Part shown: positions 8,665 to 17,868 of the stretch, one piece after another
Numbering within the stretch: the stretch's first letter is position 1
Layout of the letters: the number at the start of each line of letters is the position of its first letter
Assembly (NCBI GenBank): GCA_015660995.1
Contig: JACTUC010000005.1
Span: forward strand, 49,861-113,860
Reading direction: 5' to 3'
From: Candidatus Methanomethylicaceae archaeon
GTDB lineage: Archaea; Thermoproteota; Methanomethylicia; Methanomethylicales; Methanomethylicaceae
Length of the DNA stretch: 64,000 bases
Notes under the pieces: generated by a model
Seen by the model: only the letters and a program-made list of their open reading frames with translations
The model's database searches: none
What the model was told of the DNA's origin: nothing
Translations under genes and position numbers: made by a program

Positions 8665-9453
8665 ATGGCACTAAAACTAAATTTCAAGGCATTCATCTTT
8701 GATATTGACGGAAGTCTCTCTAGGGGTAACAGTCCGATTGAAGGAGCATCCGAGATAATAGCCATGCTTAGGCGAAAGGGCAAGAAGATTCTGCTTCTTA
8801 CAAACAACTCGACTGGCACGCCGGAAGGGTACGCAGAAAAGTTGGGGAAGATGGGCATAAATGTGTCGCAAGAAGAGATACTCACTTCGTCAATGGCTAC
8901 AGCAGTCTATATGAAGAAATTCAATCAGGGGAAGGTTTACGTTATTGGAGAGGAAGCGTTGTCATCAGCCATCTCCAGAGAAGGCTTTACCATCTTAAAC
9001 GAAGAAGAGGCGAGAGAGGCGAAATATGTTGTCTGTGGGCTCGATCGCCATGTCACCTACGATAAGCTGGCTGCGGCCTCTTACGCGATCCAGAATGGTG
9101 CGAAATTCATAGCGGCAAATGCAGATCGGAGCCTCCCTGTAGAAGACGGATACCTGCCCGGAGCTGGGGCGATCCTGAGCGCCATTATCAAAACTACAAA
9201 TGTAAGACCGTTAATAGTGGGTAAGCCTTCCAAGAGGATAATGAAGATTGCCATGGATCGGCTTGGAACGACCAAAGACGAGGTCGCGATCGTTGGAGAT
9301 GCCTTGGAGACTGACATCAAGGCAGGCAGGAACTCTAGGATATACAGCATCCTTGTCCTTACAGGAGTGACCAAGGAGGAAGATCTGGCAACATCGAGAG
9401 TGAAGCCAGACCTTGTGCTTGGAAGTATTGCAGGTTTGTCGGATCTTCTTTAG
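8665..9453 (+). CDS. HAD superfamily hydrolase, subfamily IIA (NagD / phosphoglycolate phosphatase-like)
   Basis: The protein of 262 residues has all four HAD motifs: FDIDGSL with the nucleophile and acid Asp pair, LLTNNS, GKPSK with the conserved Lys, and GDALETDI for magnesium. The large alpha/beta cap inserted between motifs II and III defines subfamily IIA. These enzymes dephosphorylate small phosphometabolites such as phosphoglycolate, glycerol phosphate or nucleotides. The Thr usual after DxDG is Ser here, a conservative change. ATG 8665 is preferred over the TTG just before it. The gene is monocistronic. Confidence 0.88.
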   Translation: MALKLNFKAFIFDIDGSLSRGNSPIEGASEIIAMLRRKGKKILLLTNNSTGTPEGYAEKLGKMGINVSQEEILTSSMATAVYMKKFNQGKVYVIGEEALSSAISREGFTILNEEEAREAKYVVCGLDRHVTYDKLAAASYAIQNGAKFIAANADRSLPVEDGYLPGAGAILSAIIKTTNVRPLIVGKPSKRIMKIAMDRLGTTKDEVAIVGDALETDIKAGRNSRIYSILVLTGVTKEEDLATSRVKPDLVLGSIAGLSDLL

Positions 9454-9537
9454 AGATTGCTTTCACTGAAGAATCTTTAATAACATAATGAGCCGAAATT
9501 CAGCATATCAGGCTTTATATTTTAAACGGTGGTCATA

Positions 9538-10341
9538 ATGCCCAAAGGGAAAGGTCTCAGCAGGGATAGAATTATTCTGGAGCTCGTTAATGCTCTTCGG
9601 CCATTAGATTATATTTACACATTCTGGGAGGGTGGCGCAGCTGCCTTCGGAAGAGTCGATGAGTGGTCGGACATTGACGTTAATGTTGTCGTTGATGACA
9701 ATAAGATTGACGAGACTTTTAGCCAGGTCGAGAAGGCTCTTGCAATGCTATCGCCAATAAAGCTGAAGTACGAGGTTCCTAAGGAAACATGGCAGGACAT
9801 GTCCCAGGCTTTCTACAAGCTAGAAAAAGCAAGTGATTATCACCTAATAGATCTTGCAGTCCTTAAGCTAAGCAAACGAGACAAATTTCTTGAGCCACGG
9901 GTTCATGGCAACTTAGTATTTTACTTTAAAAAAGGCGAAAAAATATCGCCTGCGCCTCTTGATGTGCAAGAATTTAATAATTCTATGCAGAAGAGACTGC
10001 TTCGTCTGAAAGCGAGATTTGATATATTCAACTGCTTCGTCCAAAAAGAGATCAACCGTAAGAATTACCTCGAAGCGCTTGATCTATACTACAATGTTAC
10101 TCTATCATCATTAGTTGAGATATTGAGGATGATGCACAACCCCTTCCATTATGACTTCAAGATGCGTTATGTCCATTATGAGCTTCCCCCCGACGTTATC
10201 AAGAGGCTCGAGTGGCTCTATTCCGTAAGGGGTCTGGAGGATCTTCAGGGAAAGTATGAAGAAGCGAGCACATGGTTCAGCAGCTTGGCAGCAAATGTGC
10301 CGGCTGGGAGCTCCAATGCAACTAAGAGCTCACCTCCATAG
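9538..10341 (+). CDS. Predicted nucleotidyltransferase-domain protein
   Basis: The N-terminal 120 residues form a minimal nucleotidyltransferase fold. GGAAAFGRVDEWSDID contains the GG-x-DxD pattern, where the two Asp bind magnesium, and a further acidic strand follows (HLIDLAVLKL). The C-terminal half is helical and resembles the substrate-binding helices of aminoglycoside-type nucleotidyltransferases. The target is unknown; small molecules are more likely than nucleic acid. The ATG at 9538 follows GGTGGT at good spacing and is preferred over the GTG at 9529. The last 15 residues are Ser/Ala/Asn-rich and probably disordered. Confidence 0.7.
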   Translation: MPKGKGLSRDRIILELVNALRPLDYIYTFWEGGAAAFGRVDEWSDIDVNVVVDDNKIDETFSQVEKALAMLSPIKLKYEVPKETWQDMSQAFYKLEKASDYHLIDLAVLKLSKRDKFLEPRVHGNLVFYFKKGEKISPAPLDVQEFNNSMQKRLLRLKARFDIFNCFVQKEINRKNYLEALDLYYNVTLSSLVEILRMMHNPFHYDFKMRYVHYELPPDVIKRLEWLYSVRGLEDLQGKYEEASTWFSSLAANVPAGSSNATKSSPP

Positions 10342-10571
10342 AGCTGCTGCCAGTAGAAAGGAGGGGTGTTACCCTATGGAATCTCAAGGAGATCTCAGAG
10401 TTGAATAATGTGAATTTTCTTCTGAAACAGACGGACAGAATATGCTGAGATTATCCGTTTCCGACGAGAACTTCGCAAAACAGCAACAATAGAGTGACTA
10501 TTGAGACGCATTTTCAGTAATGTTAAGTAACCCTGGCAGCTAATCGCAGTATATCGGTGGTTTCTTTGGAA

Positions 10572-11501
10572 ATGGCTGAGGATCCGCTGACGGGGAAGCT
10601 TGTTGAGGTAGTAAGGAATTCGGATCTGGGTGTCGGTGCAGTTAGGAGGGGGAAGGTTAGGGACGTCTATGACCTAGGTGGCGAGCTCCTAATCTACCAC
10701 ACGGACAGAGTCTCCGCTTTCGATGTGGTTCTTCCCACGCTCATCCCTCGGAAGGGCGAGTCGCTGCTCAAGCTCTCGATCTACTGGATGGAAAGGAGTA
10801 GACAGATCTTCCCTAACCATCTCATCAATGTTGAGAATAGCAGGATCATCCGGGTTAAGAAGGCGAAAAGGATCGACATAGAGTGGGTAGTCAGGAAGTA
10901 CCTCTACGGCTCGCTTTGGAGGGCATATAGTAGTGGGAAGCGGGAGCTGTACGGAATAAGGTTCCCCGATGGCTTGCAGATCGCTGATGTACTGCCCGCA
11001 CCGATCTTGACCCCGACCACGAAGGCTGATGTAGGGCACGATGAGGAGATAGCAAAGAGCCTTGCAGTTGAGAAGGGGATAGTTGACAAGGATACATGGG
11101 AGGAGCTTGAGGAGGCTACTCTGAGGCTCTTCGGGTTCTATGAGTTAGAAGCAAAGAAGAGGGGCATACTGATACCAGATTTCAAGATTGAGTTCGGCAT
11201 ATGCGACGGAGAGTTGATCCAGATCGATGAGCCGCCAACCCATGACTCTGCCAGGATGTGGGCAGTCAAGTACTTCAAACCAGGTGAAGCGCAGGAGGAG
11301 CACTGCCTTGACAAGGAGTTCCTAAGGGAATGCCTTCGGCGGCTGGGATTCTCCGGCGAGGGAGCACCACCAGATCTCCCCCAAGAAGTGATCAAAGAAA
11401 TTGTAAAGCGCTGCGTCGGGGCATACGAAGTGATGGCGGGGAACTCGGCGATTGAAGCACTGCAATTAAGAAGCGTTGATGAGATTCTGCCTAAAACTTA
11501 A
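10572..11501 (+). CDS. purC: Phosphoribosylaminoimidazole-succinocarboxamide synthase
   Basis: SAICAR synthetase joins aspartate to CAIR with ATP in purine synthesis. The protein has the family start RRGKVRDVYDLG, the ATP-binding region, and DEPPTHDSARMW in place of the usual DEVLTPDSSRFW signature. Its length, about 310, suits the longer type of archaeal and eukaryotic PurC. A start at GTG 10557 would add five residues; ATG 10572 is nearer the expected N-terminus. It precedes the main purine operon by 281 bases that contain a T-run, so it is probably transcribed separately. Confidence 0.9.
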   Translation: MAEDPLTGKLVEVVRNSDLGVGAVRRGKVRDVYDLGGELLIYHTDRVSAFDVVLPTLIPRKGESLLKLSIYWMERSRQIFPNHLINVENSRIIRVKKAKRIDIEWVVRKYLYGSLWRAYSSGKRELYGIRFPDGLQIADVLPAPILTPTTKADVGHDEEIAKSLAVEKGIVDKDTWEELEEATLRLFGFYELEAKKRGILIPDFKIEFGICDGELIQIDEPPTHDSARMWAVKYFKPGEAQEEHCLDKEFLRECLRRLGFSGEGAPPDLPQEVIKEIVKRCVGAYEVMAGNSAIEALQLRSVDEILPKT

Positions 11502-11696
11502 GTCGAAAAGGACGATCATCGGTACCCCGAGAATAATTCGATCTTCAGGTGCTCATTAGGAATACCCCAAAGGCTTTAGCACATCAACTATAGCATCGAC
11601 TGTATGTGCGCTGATGTAGAAGATGCGATCGGCAAGACTTGAGAAATGCTGTTATAGTGCACAAGAAGGAGACAATCCAGGTCTAGATTTGCTCTC
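11502..11696. other. Spacer between purC and purF with a possible decayed coding scrap
   Basis: On the minus strand about 25 codons near 11570-11640 read as plausible protein (ADRIFYISAHTVDAIV and on to a stop). No start and no longer frame continue it. It may be the end of a lost gene or chance; nothing else is visible. Confidence 0.2.
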
Positions 11697-11704
11697 TTTT
11701 TTTT
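11697..11704 (+). terminator. T-run terminator after purC
   Basis: Eight consecutive T follow a pyrimidine-rich stretch (GCTCTC) with no strong hairpin, as usual for archaeal termination. It separates purC from the purF promoter directly downstream. Confidence 0.5.
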
Positions 11705-11711
11705 GCCATGA

Positions 11712-11761
11712 ATATATAAATAAAGCTTTAAAAGACAAATGCAAATACAAATGTTTATAAC
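11712..11761 (+). promoter_or_regulatory. Two TATA boxes ahead of the main purine operon
   Basis: ATATATAAAT at 11712-11721 and TTTATAAC at 11754-11761 are both good archaeal TATA elements. The second lies about 25 bases ahead of the GTG of purF at 11783, which would give a leaderless transcript; the first would give a leader of about 40 bases. Two start sites could allow different regulation. Confidence 0.45.
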
Positions 11762-11782
11762 AATAGTAGCTGGTGTCTATCG

Positions 11783-13258
11783 GTGGTTGGGGAGAAGTGT
11801 GGGGTATTTGGCGTTAAATGCTATGGTGACGACAATGCTTTCGTTTACCTATACTGGGGCCTTGTCGCCCAGAATCACCGTGGGCACGAGTCCTATGGCT
11901 TCCTCACACACTCTGAAGGCCTCAGACGCTATGTAGACCTCGGTCTTGTCCCGAGGATTGACAAGCAAGAGTTCCTCCGTTGGAACATTCTTCTGCCAGG
12001 AAAGGTCGGCATAGCCCACGTTAGATACGGAACGTCCGGGCACAAGGATGTTTACGCCCATCTGAAAGACGCGCAACCAATGGTTGTATCGAGAGGTAGG
12101 GAGAAGCTCGGGTTGGGATTCAACGGCAACCTCGTTAACATCGGCTGGTTACGTGACATTATCACGCAGAAGAACGGGAGGCTGAAGACAACCTCAGACA
12201 CCGAGCTGCTCTGCAGGTATCTCGTTGACAATGCAAGTAATGGGATCAGGGAAAGCATCAGGCTTTGCATGGAGAATGTAGAAGGGGCATTTTCGGTTGT
12301 AGGCTTGACGTCAAAAGGCGAATTCTTTGGATTCCGGGACCCGCTAGGCATGAGACCGCTCTGCTTGGGTCAAAGCAGGGATGGTTCAATCAAGGCGATA
12401 TCATCAGAATCGGTTGGGATGAACATCAATGGCTTCGACGTCGTAAATGAGGTGAAGCCGGGCGAGATGATCCTCTTTAGGGAGGGAGGGATCGAGAGGG
12501 AGAGGCTGGTCAAGGATGGCAGGTCAGCCTTCTGCGGTTTCGAGTTTGCTTACTTCGCCCGGCCAGATTCGATTGTTAACGGTAGGTATGTCTATAAGGT
12601 CAGGGAGGAGTTTGGAAGGAACCTCGGGCGGAGATATAGGGAGGTTGTGAAGGACGCCGATCTTATAATTTCCATACCCGAAACCGCGGACGACGCGGCA
12701 TACGGGCTTCACGAGGAAACTGGACTCCGATGGGAGAGGTCGCTGAGGCGTCACAGGTATGTCACGCAGAGGGCTTTCATCCTCGAGGATAATGAGCGGA
12801 CGTCCACAATTGATAGGAAGATCAACGTCATAGATGGAAGCATGAGGGGCAAGCGGGTGATCGTGGTAGAGGATAGCATTGTAAGAGGCGATACTACCAA
12901 GACCATCATAAGGAAGCTCAGGGAAAGGGGTGCGGAGAAAATATACCTGCTTGTGACGTTCCCAAGGATCTCTAATCCATGCTTCTATGGCATTGACATG
13001 GCGAGTTTCACGGAACTGATAGGGTTCTACTTAGACGAGGATGGGATAGCGAAGGAGATAGGGGCAGATAAGGTATGCTACCAGCCCCTTGAGGATTTTA
13101 TAAGGGCGACCGGCATGAGACCCGGTGACCTCTGCATGGCCTGCATAACCGGCAACTACCCGACTGAGCTAGCGCAGAGGATCGCTGACAAGGTGAGGTC
13201 GTCCGTTGAGAAGAGCGACAAGGGTAGGATCTACGAGCGTTTGGGATTGGAGGTTTAG
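11783..13258 (+). CDS. purF: Amidophosphoribosyltransferase, catalytically complete copy
   Basis: This 491-residue enzyme makes phosphoribosylamine from PRPP and glutamine, the first committed purine step. The five-residue leader MVGEK ends before Cys6 (CGVFG), the glutaminase nucleophile exposed by processing. HVRYGTSG, GFNGNLVN and TTSDTELL supply the glutamine and oxyanion residues. The PRPP loop VIVVEDSIVRGDTT is at about 358-371. C251, C400, C451 and C454 match the [4Fe-4S] ligands of Bacillus-type PurF, so the enzyme is probably oxygen-sensitive. It starts with GTG and is followed after five bases by a second, incomplete PurF paralogue. Confidence 0.93.
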   Translation: MVGEKCGVFGVKCYGDDNAFVYLYWGLVAQNHRGHESYGFLTHSEGLRRYVDLGLVPRIDKQEFLRWNILLPGKVGIAHVRYGTSGHKDVYAHLKDAQPMVVSRGREKLGLGFNGNLVNIGWLRDIITQKNGRLKTTSDTELLCRYLVDNASNGIRESIRLCMENVEGAFSVVGLTSKGEFFGFRDPLGMRPLCLGQSRDGSIKAISSESVGMNINGFDVVNEVKPGEMILFREGGIERERLVKDGRSAFCGFEFAYFARPDSIVNGRYVYKVREEFGRNLGRRYREVVKDADLIISIPETADDAAYGLHEETGLRWERSLRRHRYVTQRAFILEDNERTSTIDRKINVIDGSMRGKRVIVVEDSIVRGDTTKTIIRKLRERGAEKIYLLVTFPRISNPCFYGIDMASFTELIGFYLDEDGIAKEIGADKVCYQPLEDFIRATGMRPGDLCMACITGNYPTELAQRIADKVRSSVEKSDKGRIYERLGLEV

Positions 13259-13263
13259 TTAAG

Positions 13264-14577
13264 ATGGCGGGAATTCTCGGATTGTACCTTTTTGACAGCA
13301 GGTGGAATGCGTACAACTTTGGGGTCTTCGGACTAATGGCGCTGCAGCACAGGGGCCAGGAGACTGCTGGTCTGGAACTCTTCGGCAGCAACGAGGGAAG
13401 GAAGAAGATAACGGGGAAAGGGCTGGTTGAGGAGGTCCTGAAGCCATCAGGCGGGCAGGGACATATCTGCGTCGGCGGAGTTTCGCCTTACCCGGAGGAG
13501 AACGCAGAGGTGCTGCCTATTGCACTCTCCGATAAGGTCTCCGTGGCGATAGATGGCAAGATTCTGGCTATCGATGGCTACAGATGGAACAGGTCCCTGA
13601 AGTACGAGGATAACCTTAGGAATGGGTTCAAGGTGATAGCGAAGGGATCTTGCGCCGACATGATGAAAGATTTCTTCAGCAGATGCAGTGGTGGGTTCTC
13701 CTACGTTTCGGTCAATGATAGAAGCGAAATGATCGCTGGCAGGGGATCGTTGGGGGTAAAGCCGCTTGTTTTAGGCAAGATGGGCTTCGATGGCGGCATC
13801 ATCGCGTCGGAGAGCTGTGTGATGGACATCATCGGCGAGAGGGTGCCGATAAGCCCCGCAGAGAACATCGAGCCAGGGGAGGTCAGGGTATTCACGCCTA
13901 TGTCAGCGCACTCAGAGCGGAGCTCGGCATCGAAGAAGAGGGCGTACTGCAGCTTCGAATATGTCTACTTGGCGAGGCCTGATTCATACATTAACGATGT
14001 CCCAGTGTACAGGGTCCGGAGGAGTATAGGAAAGAAGCTGGCAGAAGAAGGGCCTGTGGATGCTGATGTCGTGATAGGGGTTCCTGAGACTGCAATTCCG
14101 TTTGCCATGTCCTATTCAAACGAAACAGGGATACCAGTTGAGAAGGGCTTCGAGTTAACGGGAAGGAGGATAAGGAGCGCCATGAAGCCAAATCAGATGG
14201 AGAGACTCAAAGGGGTCCAGCTGAAGCTTAATGTCATCAGCGAGGCTGTAAAGGGCAAAAGGGTTGTGCTGATCGACGACAGCGTCGTGCGAGGGAATAC
14301 CCTTGCAAACATAGTGTATCTCATGAAGGAGAAGGGGGCCAAGGAGATCCATGTTCGGATAGGGAGTCCCCATATAATCTCCCACTGCCCCTATGGGGTC
14401 GAGGTGCCACCAGAGGACGAACTTATCGGGAAGCACCTGTCAGAGGCGAAGATCGCTGAGGTCGTTGGCGCAGACTCCTTCAAATACCTCAGCCTTGACG
14501 GATTTACCGAGGCATCAGGAATGAACAGGGGAGAACTATGTATGGGCTGCTTCAACTGCAAGTATCCGGAGGGGTGA
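13264..14577 (+). CDS. PurF paralogue with inactive glutaminase domain
   Basis: The 437-residue protein has the PurF layout, but its glutaminase site is lost. The N-terminus is MAGILGLY with Ala where the nucleophilic Cys2 should be, the RYxT motif is replaced, and NGN of the oxyanion hole reads DGK. The phosphoribosyltransferase half looks intact, with VVLIDDSVVRGNT for PRPP binding. Iron-sulfur Cys at 229, 375, 426 and 429 correspond to those of the upstream copy. It may form a hetero-oligomer with the active PurF, use free ammonia, or regulate. It lies five bases after purF and three before purD, so it is surely co-translated. Confidence 0.85.
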   Translation: MAGILGLYLFDSRWNAYNFGVFGLMALQHRGQETAGLELFGSNEGRKKITGKGLVEEVLKPSGGQGHICVGGVSPYPEENAEVLPIALSDKVSVAIDGKILAIDGYRWNRSLKYEDNLRNGFKVIAKGSCADMMKDFFSRCSGGFSYVSVNDRSEMIAGRGSLGVKPLVLGKMGFDGGIIASESCVMDIIGERVPISPAENIEPGEVRVFTPMSAHSERSSASKKRAYCSFEYVYLARPDSYINDVPVYRVRRSIGKKLAEEGPVDADVVIGVPETAIPFAMSYSNETGIPVEKGFELTGRRIRSAMKPNQMERLKGVQLKLNVISEAVKGKRVVLIDDSVVRGNTLANIVYLMKEKGAKEIHVRIGSPHIISHCPYGVEVPPEDELIGKHLSEAKIAEVVGADSFKYLSLDGFTEASGMNRGELCMGCFNCKYPEG

Positions 14578-14580
14578 GAC

Positions 14581-16059
14581 ATGAAGATTCTTCTCATTGG
14601 AGGGGGAGGCAGGGAACACGCTGTTGCGCAGGCACTCTGCAAGAGCGCTAAAGAACCCAAGCTCTACTGCTTCTCAGATCTTGTTAATCCTGGGATCAAC
14701 GCACTTGTTAAGAAGACCAGAGGCGAATACTACAGGGGTAATATCAATGATTCCGCCGCAGTTGTAAAGGCGGCGAAGAAGTCTGGGGCAGATTTCGTCT
14801 TTGTCGGACCAGAGGAGCCAAACTTCCATGGCGTTCCCGACAGGCTCGAGAAGAATGGCATTGCTTGTATCGGTGCCAGGAGGAACGTCGCTGAACTGGA
14901 GATGTCCAAGGCGAGCATGAGAGATCTCCAATGGAAGTATAAGGTACCAGGCAGGCTCTGGTACAAGAAGTTCAAGACCTTCGAGGAGGCTGCGCCGTAC
15001 ATTGAGGAGTTCGCGGACAGTGTGGCGCTCAAGCCCGCTAGGCAGGCTGGTGGGAAAGGCGTCAAGGTCATTGAGGACTTCCAAGTGTACCTCCAAGACG
15101 ATAAGAGGAAGGTCAAGAGGGAGCATGCGGAGTCGATCATCAATGAGTACATGAAGGGATACGACGACATCGACTACAAACTCCTCATCGAGGAGAGGGT
15201 ATGGGGGCCAGAATACACCGTCCACTGCTTTACCGATGGAAGGACGGTCCTGCCTATGCCGGCAGTCCAAGACAATAAGCATGCCTTTGACGGTGATCTG
15301 GGACTGGAAACGGGCGGGATGGGGTCCATATCATGCGGGATGAACCTCAGGTGGGGAAAGGACGACGAGAGGGCTATACTGACGGATGGCGAGTACCGTA
15401 AGTCCGTGGATATCGTGAATATGATGATAGAGGCCATACAGACCGAGACCAAGGAGAAGTACCATGGCATTGTTGCTGGGCAGATGATGCTCACATCCGT
15501 ATGGGGACCGACGGTTATAGAGATGTACTCAAGGCTAGGGGATCCCGAAGCGGGGAACGTGCTGGCGGTGCTGAAGACGGACTTAGTGGAAATTTGCGAA
15601 GCAATTATTGGCGAAAGGCTCAACACGATCAAGGCGGAGATCGACGATAGAGCGGTCGTTGTGAAGGCAGTCTGCCCGGAAGGCTATCCGAACCACAGGG
15701 ATGTCGCCAGCGGTCACAAGGTCGCCATAAAAGGAAAGGATGACGGTATTCTCTGGGCGTCCGTTGACTATAGCGATAAGGGTATCATCAGTGGTGGCTC
15801 GAGGGTGGTCGAGTGTCTTGGGATGGGCGACAGCATGCCAGATGCGAGCTTGAAAGCTGAGCATCTGACGCAGAAAGTGTCGCTTGTCGATGGCTGGAAG
15901 CTCTTCCACAGGGCAGACATCGGCTCCGAGAAATCAATGCATAGGAGGATCGCGCTGGGAAACATGGCCCGTGAGATCTACCAGTACAGGGAGGGAAAGG
16001 GGCTCTTAGGGAAGAGAATGATCTGGATACCTGGTAAGGGATTGGTTGAGGTGGGCTGA
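14581..16059 (+). CDS. purD: Phosphoribosylamine-glycine ligase
   Basis: GAR synthetase, an ATP-grasp ligase, joins glycine to phosphoribosylamine. The N-terminal fold starts MKILLIGGGGREHA, the typical PurD opening. The ATP-grasp core has ALKPARQAGGKGVKV, and the metal-binding strand near the C-terminal side contains EMYSRLGDPEAG, close to the standard FNxRFGDPE motif. At 492 residues it is longer than the usual 420-440, with insertions in the central domain (QDDKRKVKREHAESI region). It sits inside the purine operon with spacings of 3 and 1 bases. Confidence 0.92.
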   Translation: MKILLIGGGGREHAVAQALCKSAKEPKLYCFSDLVNPGINALVKKTRGEYYRGNINDSAAVVKAAKKSGADFVFVGPEEPNFHGVPDRLEKNGIACIGARRNVAELEMSKASMRDLQWKYKVPGRLWYKKFKTFEEAAPYIEEFADSVALKPARQAGGKGVKVIEDFQVYLQDDKRKVKREHAESIINEYMKGYDDIDYKLLIEERVWGPEYTVHCFTDGRTVLPMPAVQDNKHAFDGDLGLETGGMGSISCGMNLRWGKDDERAILTDGEYRKSVDIVNMMIEAIQTETKEKYHGIVAGQMMLTSVWGPTVIEMYSRLGDPEAGNVLAVLKTDLVEICEAIIGERLNTIKAEIDDRAVVVKAVCPEGYPNHRDVASGHKVAIKGKDDGILWASVDYSDKGIISGGSRVVECLGMGDSMPDASLKAEHLTQKVSLVDGWKLFHRADIGSEKSMHRRIALGNMAREIYQYREGKGLLGKRMIWIPGKGLVEVG

Positions 16060-16060
16060 G

Positions 16061-17437
16061 ATGCCCTTCAAGATGGACGAGGAGGGAAGGAACAAGCTCA
16101 TTGACAGTGTGGCTTCCCACAAGAGAGAGTTCGAGGGCTTATTGCATCCCTTAGAGTCACTGACACCCGACAAACCAGCAGTCTTCATTTCGGTCGGGGG
16201 CGGCGAGCTCGGGGATCTGGCTATAACGTCGGCAAAGAGGTTGTATGGAGGCGCTTCTGGAGGTGTGAAGACCGTTGCCTTCGACAGGTACCAGGGCTTC
16301 CCCGCACAGGACGCGGCGGATGCCTCTGAGGTCTTTAACATGATGGACGGCGAGCTCCTAGAGAAGTATCTTAAGAAGTACGTGCCTGACCCCTCAGCGC
16401 CGCACGCGATCTACCTAGAGGTAGAGAAGATCGACACTTACAGGGCATTCAGGCTTGGCACGGAGAAAGGCTACAAGGTCATGTCCACGCCCTTCGGGCC
16501 GCTTGTCTGCATGGACAGGCACGCCACCAAGATAATGTTCGACAGACTGAAGCTGAAGAGGGTTGATTGGGAGTACGCCAACGATGATAGAGGCGTGCAC
16601 GAAGCTGCAAAAGATTTTGGGCTGCCTGTGATAGTGAAACCAGTAATGACCTCAAGCGGCCACGGCACCTCAATTGTAAAGACAAAGGCTGAGCTGGACA
16701 CCTCCTACGCCCATGCGGTGGAGCACGCCAGGGGAATCGGCGACGAAGTGATAGTGGAGAGGTACCTACCAGAACTGAAGGCGATGGGCACAGAGATCAC
16801 ACAGATAGTCGTGAGGCACTTCGACGAGAACGGCAAGATAACAGATTCATTCCTCCCCCCCATTGAGCATAAGAGACCGGGGGCGGCTTACCATGAGAGC
16901 TGGCTTCCTGCCTCAATATCCGGTTCAGCTGCTGAGGCATGCAAGGAGGGGGCGCAGAAGATAGCGGACTTCATGGGTGGAATAGGGGTTTATGCCGTGG
17001 AGCAGTTCGTGATAGGGGATAAAGTCTACAATAATGAAGTCGCAAACAGGCCCCATGATACAGGCTTGGTCACAAGGTGGATGCTGAACATGGACGAGGG
17101 CGGTGTTCAGCTGACTTCCACAATAGGTCTTCAGCTCAACCCATTCTCCCTGGAGATATCGAGGCAGGGAGTCTACGGTGTTGCGCATGTAGTTCTTGCA
17201 CCCCCAGATATAGAGGGCGAGATGAAGGTGTCCGGGTGGGATAGCAGCAGGCTCAGCGCGCTGCAGACGAAGGGCGTGAGGGGGGACTTCTGGTACTTTG
17301 GGAAGCCAACAGCCTACCAAGGCAGGAGGATGGGCCTTGCGGTGGCTTTCCAGAGGGACCTAGAGCTTGCAAGGAGGAATGCAGAGATAATCGCCCATTA
17401 TGCAGAGGGATGCATATCCTATGGAGGCACGTCCTGA
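16061..17437 (+). CDS. purT: Formate-dependent phosphoribosylglycinamide formyltransferase
   Basis: PurT formylates GAR with formate and ATP, avoiding 10-formyl-tetrahydrofolate. The ATP-grasp protein of 458 residues matches PurT along its length: VGGGELGDLAI in the N-terminal domain, VKPVMTSSGHGTS at the ATP site, VEQFVIGDKVYNNEVANRPHDTGLVT-type segment for metal and substrate binding, and FGKPTAYQGRRMGLA near the end. PurP and PurK lack the last two features. It is longer than E. coli PurT (392). ATG 16061 follows a GAGGTGG site inside the purD end. It fits an archaeon without a folate formyl pool. Confidence 0.88.
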   Translation: MPFKMDEEGRNKLIDSVASHKREFEGLLHPLESLTPDKPAVFISVGGGELGDLAITSAKRLYGGASGGVKTVAFDRYQGFPAQDAADASEVFNMMDGELLEKYLKKYVPDPSAPHAIYLEVEKIDTYRAFRLGTEKGYKVMSTPFGPLVCMDRHATKIMFDRLKLKRVDWEYANDDRGVHEAAKDFGLPVIVKPVMTSSGHGTSIVKTKAELDTSYAHAVEHARGIGDEVIVERYLPELKAMGTEITQIVVRHFDENGKITDSFLPPIEHKRPGAAYHESWLPASISGSAAEACKEGAQKIADFMGGIGVYAVEQFVIGDKVYNNEVANRPHDTGLVTRWMLNMDEGGVQLTSTIGLQLNPFSLEISRQGVYGVAHVVLAPPDIEGEMKVSGWDSSRLSALQTKGVRGDFWYFGKPTAYQGRRMGLAVAFQRDLELARRNAEIIAHYAEGCISYGGTS

Positions 17438-17868
17438 TGCCAAAGGTTGCGGTAATAATAGGAAGCAAGTCCGACGAAGCAGCTGGGACGCAGATAGTGG
17501 GCTTGCTCAAGGAATACGGTGTTGAATGCGATCTCAGGGTGATATCAGCCCACAGAAACCCGGAGGAGCTTGACGAATTCGTAAAGGCGAGCGATGCGGA
17601 GGTGTTCATCGCTATAGCTGGGCTTTCTGCGGCTCTTCCAGGCGTTATAGCCTCAAAAACCGTGAGACCTGTGATCGGCATGCCAAGGGAGGTCAAACTC
17701 AACGGGCTGGATGCTCTGCTCTCCATGGTCCAGATGCCTCCGGGCGTGCCTGTTGCAACGGTGGGCGTCGAGAACTGGAAGAACGCGGCATTACTAGCGA
17801 TGGAGATCCTTGCGCTAAAGCACACTGCTCTAACGAAAAAGCTCAAAGAGGGAAGGGGGATGCGGTGA
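17437..17868 (+). CDS. purE: N5-CAIR mutase / AIR carboxylase
   Basis: The 143-residue protein has the PurE motifs GSKSDEAAG, ISAHRNPEELDEF and the phosphate-binding strand near IAGLSAALPG. It produces CAIR. The tail QMPPGVPVATVGVENWKNAALLA is of the class I kind, while GMPREVKLNGLDALL deviates. No purK is in the operon, so it is unclear whether it takes N5-CAIR or AIR plus CO2. Its ATG overlaps the purT stop by one base (TGATG), and its last four bases overlap the GTG of purS. Confidence 0.9.
   Translation: MPKVAVIIGSKSDEAAGTQIVGLLKEYGVECDLRVISAHRNPEELDEFVKASDAEVFIAIAGLSAALPGVIASKTVRPVIGMPREVKLNGLDALLSMVQMPPGVPVATVGVENWKNAALLAMEILALKHTALTKKLKEGRGMR

Noticed and set aside
16061-17437. PurP or PurK as identity of the ATP-grasp gene in the purine operon
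   Set aside because: The EVANRPHDTGLVT-like and FGKP-RRMGLA segments and overall domain order are those of PurT.
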